Positions 31,046 to 33,775 of a stretch of DNA of 33,775 nt are shown one piece after another. Below the pieces are notes generated by a model. It searched no databases, had not been told where the DNA came from, and was given only the letters and a program-made list of their open reading frames with translations. The stretch lies in the NCBI GenBank assembly GCA_017453285.1, contig JAFTKL010000061.1, positions 1 to 33,775 on the forward strand, read 5' to 3'. The translations under genes were made by a program, and so were the position numbers. Numbering within the stretch: the first letter of the stretch is position 1; every line of letters begins with the position of its first letter. Origin of the DNA: Clostridia bacterium (GTDB lineage Bacteria > Bacillota > Clostridia > Oscillospirales > CAG-272).

Positions 31046-31996
31046 ATGTGTACGGCTATTTGTTATAGAAACAACGCTTCCTATTTCGGCAGAAATTTGG
31101 ATATTGACCGCGGATACGGTGAGAGCGTGGTGATCACTCCGCGAAATTACGAAATCAAAATGCGTTGTGAGAAGCCGCTAAAATCACACTACGCAATGAT
31201 CGGTATGGCTACCGTTGTCGAAGATTATCCACTATACTACGAGGCTACGAACGAAAATGGACTCTCTATGGCAGGCTTGAATTTTCCCGAAAATGCTGTC
31301 TACTGTCCCTACGCAGAAGGGAAGGACAACATCGCGCCTTTTGAGTTTATACCTTGGATCTTGTCGCAGTGTGCCTGCGTTGATGAGGCAAGGGTATTGC
31401 TTGAAAGGATCAATTTGCTTAAAATCAACTTCAGCGAGCAGCTCCCACTCTCGCCGCTGCATTGGATGATCAGCGATAAAAAATGCAGTATCGTAGCAGA
31501 GCCCTTGAAGGATGGACTGAGAATATACGATAATCCGTTTGAGGTGCTGACGAACAATCCTCCCTTTGAATATCACTGTACGAATGTGAGCAATTATATG
31601 GGGCTAAGTGCAGGTCTTGCATCCTCACAATTCGGGAAAAGAATACCTATGAAAAACTATAGCTTAGGAATGGGAGCATTGGGCTTGCCCGGAGATTATT
31701 CAAGCACGTCGCGCTTCATCAGAGCTCTTTTCGTAAAGGAAAACTCGGTGTCAGAGCGTAACGAGAGATCAGAAGTAGATCAGTTCTTTCATATTTTGAA
31801 TTCTGTTGCGATGCCAAAGGGATGTGTTCAGTCTGCAGAAGGCTTTGAATATACACGCTACAGCAGCTGCTGTAATGAGGATAGAGGATTATACTACTAT
31901 ACGACCTATGATGATCTTGCGATCAGAGCGATCAATATGCACGACACTGACCTGGATCGATCGCAGTTATGCACCTATGCCGTCCACCATATGTAA
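31046..31996 (+). CDS. bsh: Bile salt hydrolase / choloylglycine hydrolase
   Basis: 316 aa, an Ntn-hydrolase of the choloylglycine hydrolase family. Met1 is removed to expose Cys2 (MCTAI). The other active-site residues are recognisable with a shift of two to five from the usual numbering: R16 and D19 in FGRNLDID, N79 in MAGLNFP, N170 in VLTNNPP and R223 in STSRFIRA. LSPLHWMISD, MGALGLPGDYSS and FFHILNSVAMPKG are close to lactobacillus and clostridial bile salt hydrolases. It hydrolyses the amide bond of glycine- or taurine-conjugated bile acids in the cytoplasm; penicillin V acylase activity is the alternative in this family. ACGGAGG lies ahead of the ATG. No clear -10/-35 was found. Confidence 0.92.
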   Translation: MCTAICYRNNASYFGRNLDIDRGYGESVVITPRNYEIKMRCEKPLKSHYAMIGMATVVEDYPLYYEATNENGLSMAGLNFPENAVYCPYAEGKDNIAPFEFIPWILSQCACVDEARVLLERINLLKINFSEQLPLSPLHWMISDKKCSIVAEPLKDGLRIYDNPFEVLTNNPPFEYHCTNVSNYMGLSAGLASSQFGKRIPMKNYSLGMGALGLPGDYSSTSRFIRALFVKENSVSERNERSEVDQFFHILNSVAMPKGCVQSAEGFEYTRYSSCCNEDRGLYYYTTYDDLAIRAINMHDTDLDRSQLCTYAVHHM

Positions 31997-32016
31997 TTGT
32001 TTTCTGTAAATAACTG

Positions 32017-32045
32017 TTGACATAAACCAAAAAGTGTGATATAAT
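32017..32045 (+). promoter_or_regulatory. Promoter of the potassium uptake operon
   Basis: TTGACA (32017-32022), 17-bp spacer, TATAAT (32040-32045), extended TGA: perfect consensus. Confidence 0.9.
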
Positions 32046-32065
32046 CATAAAAACGGATAATCGTA

Positions 32066-32113
32066 AAAGGAACCAGCTGACTGCAGAGGACGTTGATTCC
32101 TTTATGCTTTTTT
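32066..32113 (+). promoter_or_regulatory. Leader hairpin before ktrB, possible attenuator
   Basis: AAAGGAA (32066-32072) pairs with TTCCTTT (32097-32103), extended by CAGC/GTTG inside; a T6 run (32108-32113) follows after four bases. It sits between the promoter and the ribosome site, so it may terminate or regulate. I do not recognise a known riboswitch in it. Confidence 0.4.
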
Positions 32114-32125
32114 AGAGGAAATCTT

Positions 32126-33487
32126 ATGGTTAGGAAAAAGAAATTCGCGCTTTCGACCACACAGATAATATTGCTCAGCTTCCTTGTGACAATTCTGATT
32201 GGAAGCATACTTTTAGCATTACCCATCAGCTCTGCAAGCGGAGAAGCCGTGCCGTATCTTGACGCGCTCTTTACGGCAACCACATCAACCTGCGTGACAG
32301 GGCTCGTTACTCTCCCCACGGTATCCACTTGGAGCGTGTTCGGGCAGGTCGTTATATTGCTCCTGATACAGATCGGCGGTCTTGGAATCATCACAATTAT
32401 GTCGGGACTGATGCTTCTTCTCAACAGAAAAATGGGTATCGGCGACCGATTGCTCATTCAGGATGCCTTCAACCTAAACACAATGTCGGGACTTGCAAAA
32501 TTCGTTAAGAACGTGCTGTTCGGCACGCTGATTATTGAAGGAGTTGGTGCTATACTGTATATGTTCGTGTTCGTTCCCGAGTTCGGTGCGAAAGGCATTT
32601 GGATATCGGTGTTCAATTCGGTTTCCGCTTTCTGTAATGCTGGCATTGATATTATCGCGGAAAACAGCCTTTGCAATTACGCCACAAATCCCTTGATAAA
32701 CATCGTCTCCTCCGCACTCATCATTCTCGGTGGTCTCGGTTATATCGTGTGGTGGGATGTTCTCCGTGTGGTTAAAAGCCGTTCACTGAAAAACAGAAAA
32801 ATATTCAGGCACTTGACCTTGCATTCAAAGATCGCTATTACCGTTACCGCAGGACTTATCCTGGTCGGCGCGCTCCTGATATTTATTTTCGAGTATGCAA
32901 ATCCTCTGACTATCGGAAATATGTCATTGTTCGATAAGATACAAGTATCCATCTTTCAATCGATAACCACGAGAACCGCAGGCTTTGCCACGGTTCCGCA
33001 GGAGAATTTAACAAATGCCTCTGCCGCCGTATCCATCATCTTAATGTTAGTTGGTGGTTCACCCGTGGGAACGGCAGGCGGTATGAAAACAGTGACTGTC
33101 GCCGTCCTCATTTGCTCGGCATTTGCTACAATCCGTAATAAGAATAGCGCGACCTTGTTCGGTCGCCGCATTTCCGAAGGATCGGTGAAAAAGGCAGTTG
33201 CAGTGGCAGTATCTTTTCTTACGATCTGCGCCGCATCGACCGTGCTTTTGATGGCAGCGAGTAATGTATCCGCCCTTGATGCAGTCTATGAAACGGTAAG
33301 CGCGACCGCGACCGTCGGTCTTTCAAGAAATCTGACGGCAACACTTAACACATTCGGAAAGTTAATTATCACCGTAACGATGTATTTCGGTAGAGTCGGC
33401 CCCATATCACTTGCGGTCGCACTTGGCAGTAAAAATGAAAGTCAGAACGTCATTTCCGAGCCGACGGAAGATATCAGTATAGGATAA
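32126..33487 (+). CDS. ktrB: Potassium uptake membrane subunit, KtrB/TrkH family
   Basis: 453 aa, ATG at 32126 with AGAGGAAA ahead; the frame opens upstream at a TTG (32093) inside the leader hairpin and is not used. Four pore-loop repeats carry the family's filter-like motifs: TTSTCVTGLVT, SVSAFCNAGID, TTRTAGFATV and SATATVGLSRN, each with the conserved glycine that lines the K+ path. The protein is a K+ (or Na+/K+) transporter that works as a dimer on a cytoplasmic KtrA ring, encoded next. Confidence 0.93.
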   Translation: MVRKKKFALSTTQIILLSFLVTILIGSILLALPISSASGEAVPYLDALFTATTSTCVTGLVTLPTVSTWSVFGQVVILLLIQIGGLGIITIMSGLMLLLNRKMGIGDRLLIQDAFNLNTMSGLAKFVKNVLFGTLIIEGVGAILYMFVFVPEFGAKGIWISVFNSVSAFCNAGIDIIAENSLCNYATNPLINIVSSALIILGGLGYIVWWDVLRVVKSRSLKNRKIFRHLTLHSKIAITVTAGLILVGALLIFIFEYANPLTIGNMSLFDKIQVSIFQSITTRTAGFATVPQENLTNASAAVSIILMLVGGSPVGTAGGMKTVTVAVLICSAFATIRNKNSATLFGRRISEGSVKKAVAVAVSFLTICAASTVLLMAASNVSALDAVYETVSATATVGLSRNLTATLNTFGKLIITVTMYFGRVGPISLAVALGSKNESQNVISEPTEDISIG

Positions 33488-33499
33488 AGGAGAAGAATA

Positions 33500-33775
33500 A
33501 TGAAAGCAAAGAAAACATACGCAGTCTTCGGACTCGGAAGATATGGAATAGCTGTGGCAAAAGAGCTTGTAGAGAATGGCAGGGAAGTTATAGCCGTAGA
33601 TAACGACGAAAAGATCGTTAACGACGTAGCGGCATATCTGCCTGTGTGTAAGTGTGCCGACGTGACTGACGCCGAGGTCTTCTCACGCCTTGGAATAGGC
33701 AATATTGATACGGTCATCGTATGTATGGCAAGCAATCTTGAAGCGAGTGTTATGGCGATCACGCTTTGCAAGGAG
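33500..33775 (+). CDS. ktrA: Potassium uptake regulatory subunit KtrA/TrkA, N-terminal part
   Basis: The first 92 codons are inside the window; the frame is still open at the end. AAAGGAG precedes the ATG at 33500. VFGLGRYGIAVAKELVENG is the GxGxxG nucleotide-binding turn of an RCK_N domain, and VIAVDNDEKIVND places the acidic residue that holds the ribose. KtrA rings bind ATP/ADP and gate KtrB; the C-terminal RCK_C domain (often a c-di-AMP site) lies outside the window. Only 12 bases separate it from the ktrB stop, so the two are an operon. Confidence 0.92.
   Translation, partial: MKAKKTYAVFGLGRYGIAVAKELVENGREVIAVDNDEKIVNDVAAYLPVCKCADVTDAEVFSRLGIGNIDTVIVCMASNLEASVMAITLCKE

Overview
The window looks like a chromosomal segment of an anaerobic, gut-type Clostridia (Bacillota). 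The signs are AGGAGG ribosome binding sites, sigma-A promoters with 17-bp spacers, ECF-type vitamin transport, a bile salt hydrolase, a RACo-like corrinoid activase with UroD-family methyltransferases, and surface proteins with a short Cys-containing C-terminal membrane tail. I cannot name the genus. I see no tRNA, rRNA, CRISPR array, insertion sequence or phage gene.

Layout. 1-138 is the 3' end of a flotillin-like gene. 182-2942 (minus) is a translationally coupled operon: MFS transporter, aldo/keto reductase with two 4Fe-4S motifs, DUF1893 protein. 2943-4013 has no protein gene: it holds minus-strand promoters, a roughly 460-nt apparently structured non-coding transcript with its own promoter and a strong terminator, then a promoter and a cobalamin riboswitch. 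4014-10106 (plus) is the riboswitch-controlled operon: a small HNH-repeat-like protein, a surface-anchored protein, a transcobalamin/intrinsic-factor-like membrane protein (alpha/alpha toroid, two-TM hairpin, DUF4430), EcfT, a fused double ABC ATPase and a CbrT-like S component. It reads as a cobalamin capture-and-import system. 10166-11843 is a TPR plus DUF4037 pair. 11995-13164 is an orphan, AT-richer putative lipoprotein, 13219-14598 a MATE exporter, and 14723-17401 a large surface protein with FIVAR-like repeats.

17567-26783 (minus) is a roughly 9-kb corrinoid methyltransferase operon. It carries five divergent UroD-family proteins, a DUF2284 protein, a RACo-like reductive activase and, most unusually, an AraC-family regulator fused in frame to a complete corrinoid protein, with an internal Shine-Dalgarno and ATG at the junction. 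B12 uptake and B12-dependent methyl transfer thus sit about 7.5 kb apart. Divergent from this operon is an aldehyde dehydrogenase (27112-28494) whose promoter carries a Rex-like inverted repeat. After it come a lipoprotein (28628-29941, minus), a TauE/SafE exporter, a bile salt hydrolase, and a KtrB/KtrA potassium uptake pair, the last running off the window.

The strongest candidates for something undescribed are the AraC-corrinoid fusion in its multi-UroD operon, the intrinsic-factor-like protein of the B12 operon, and the orphan RNA just upstream of the cobalamin riboswitch.
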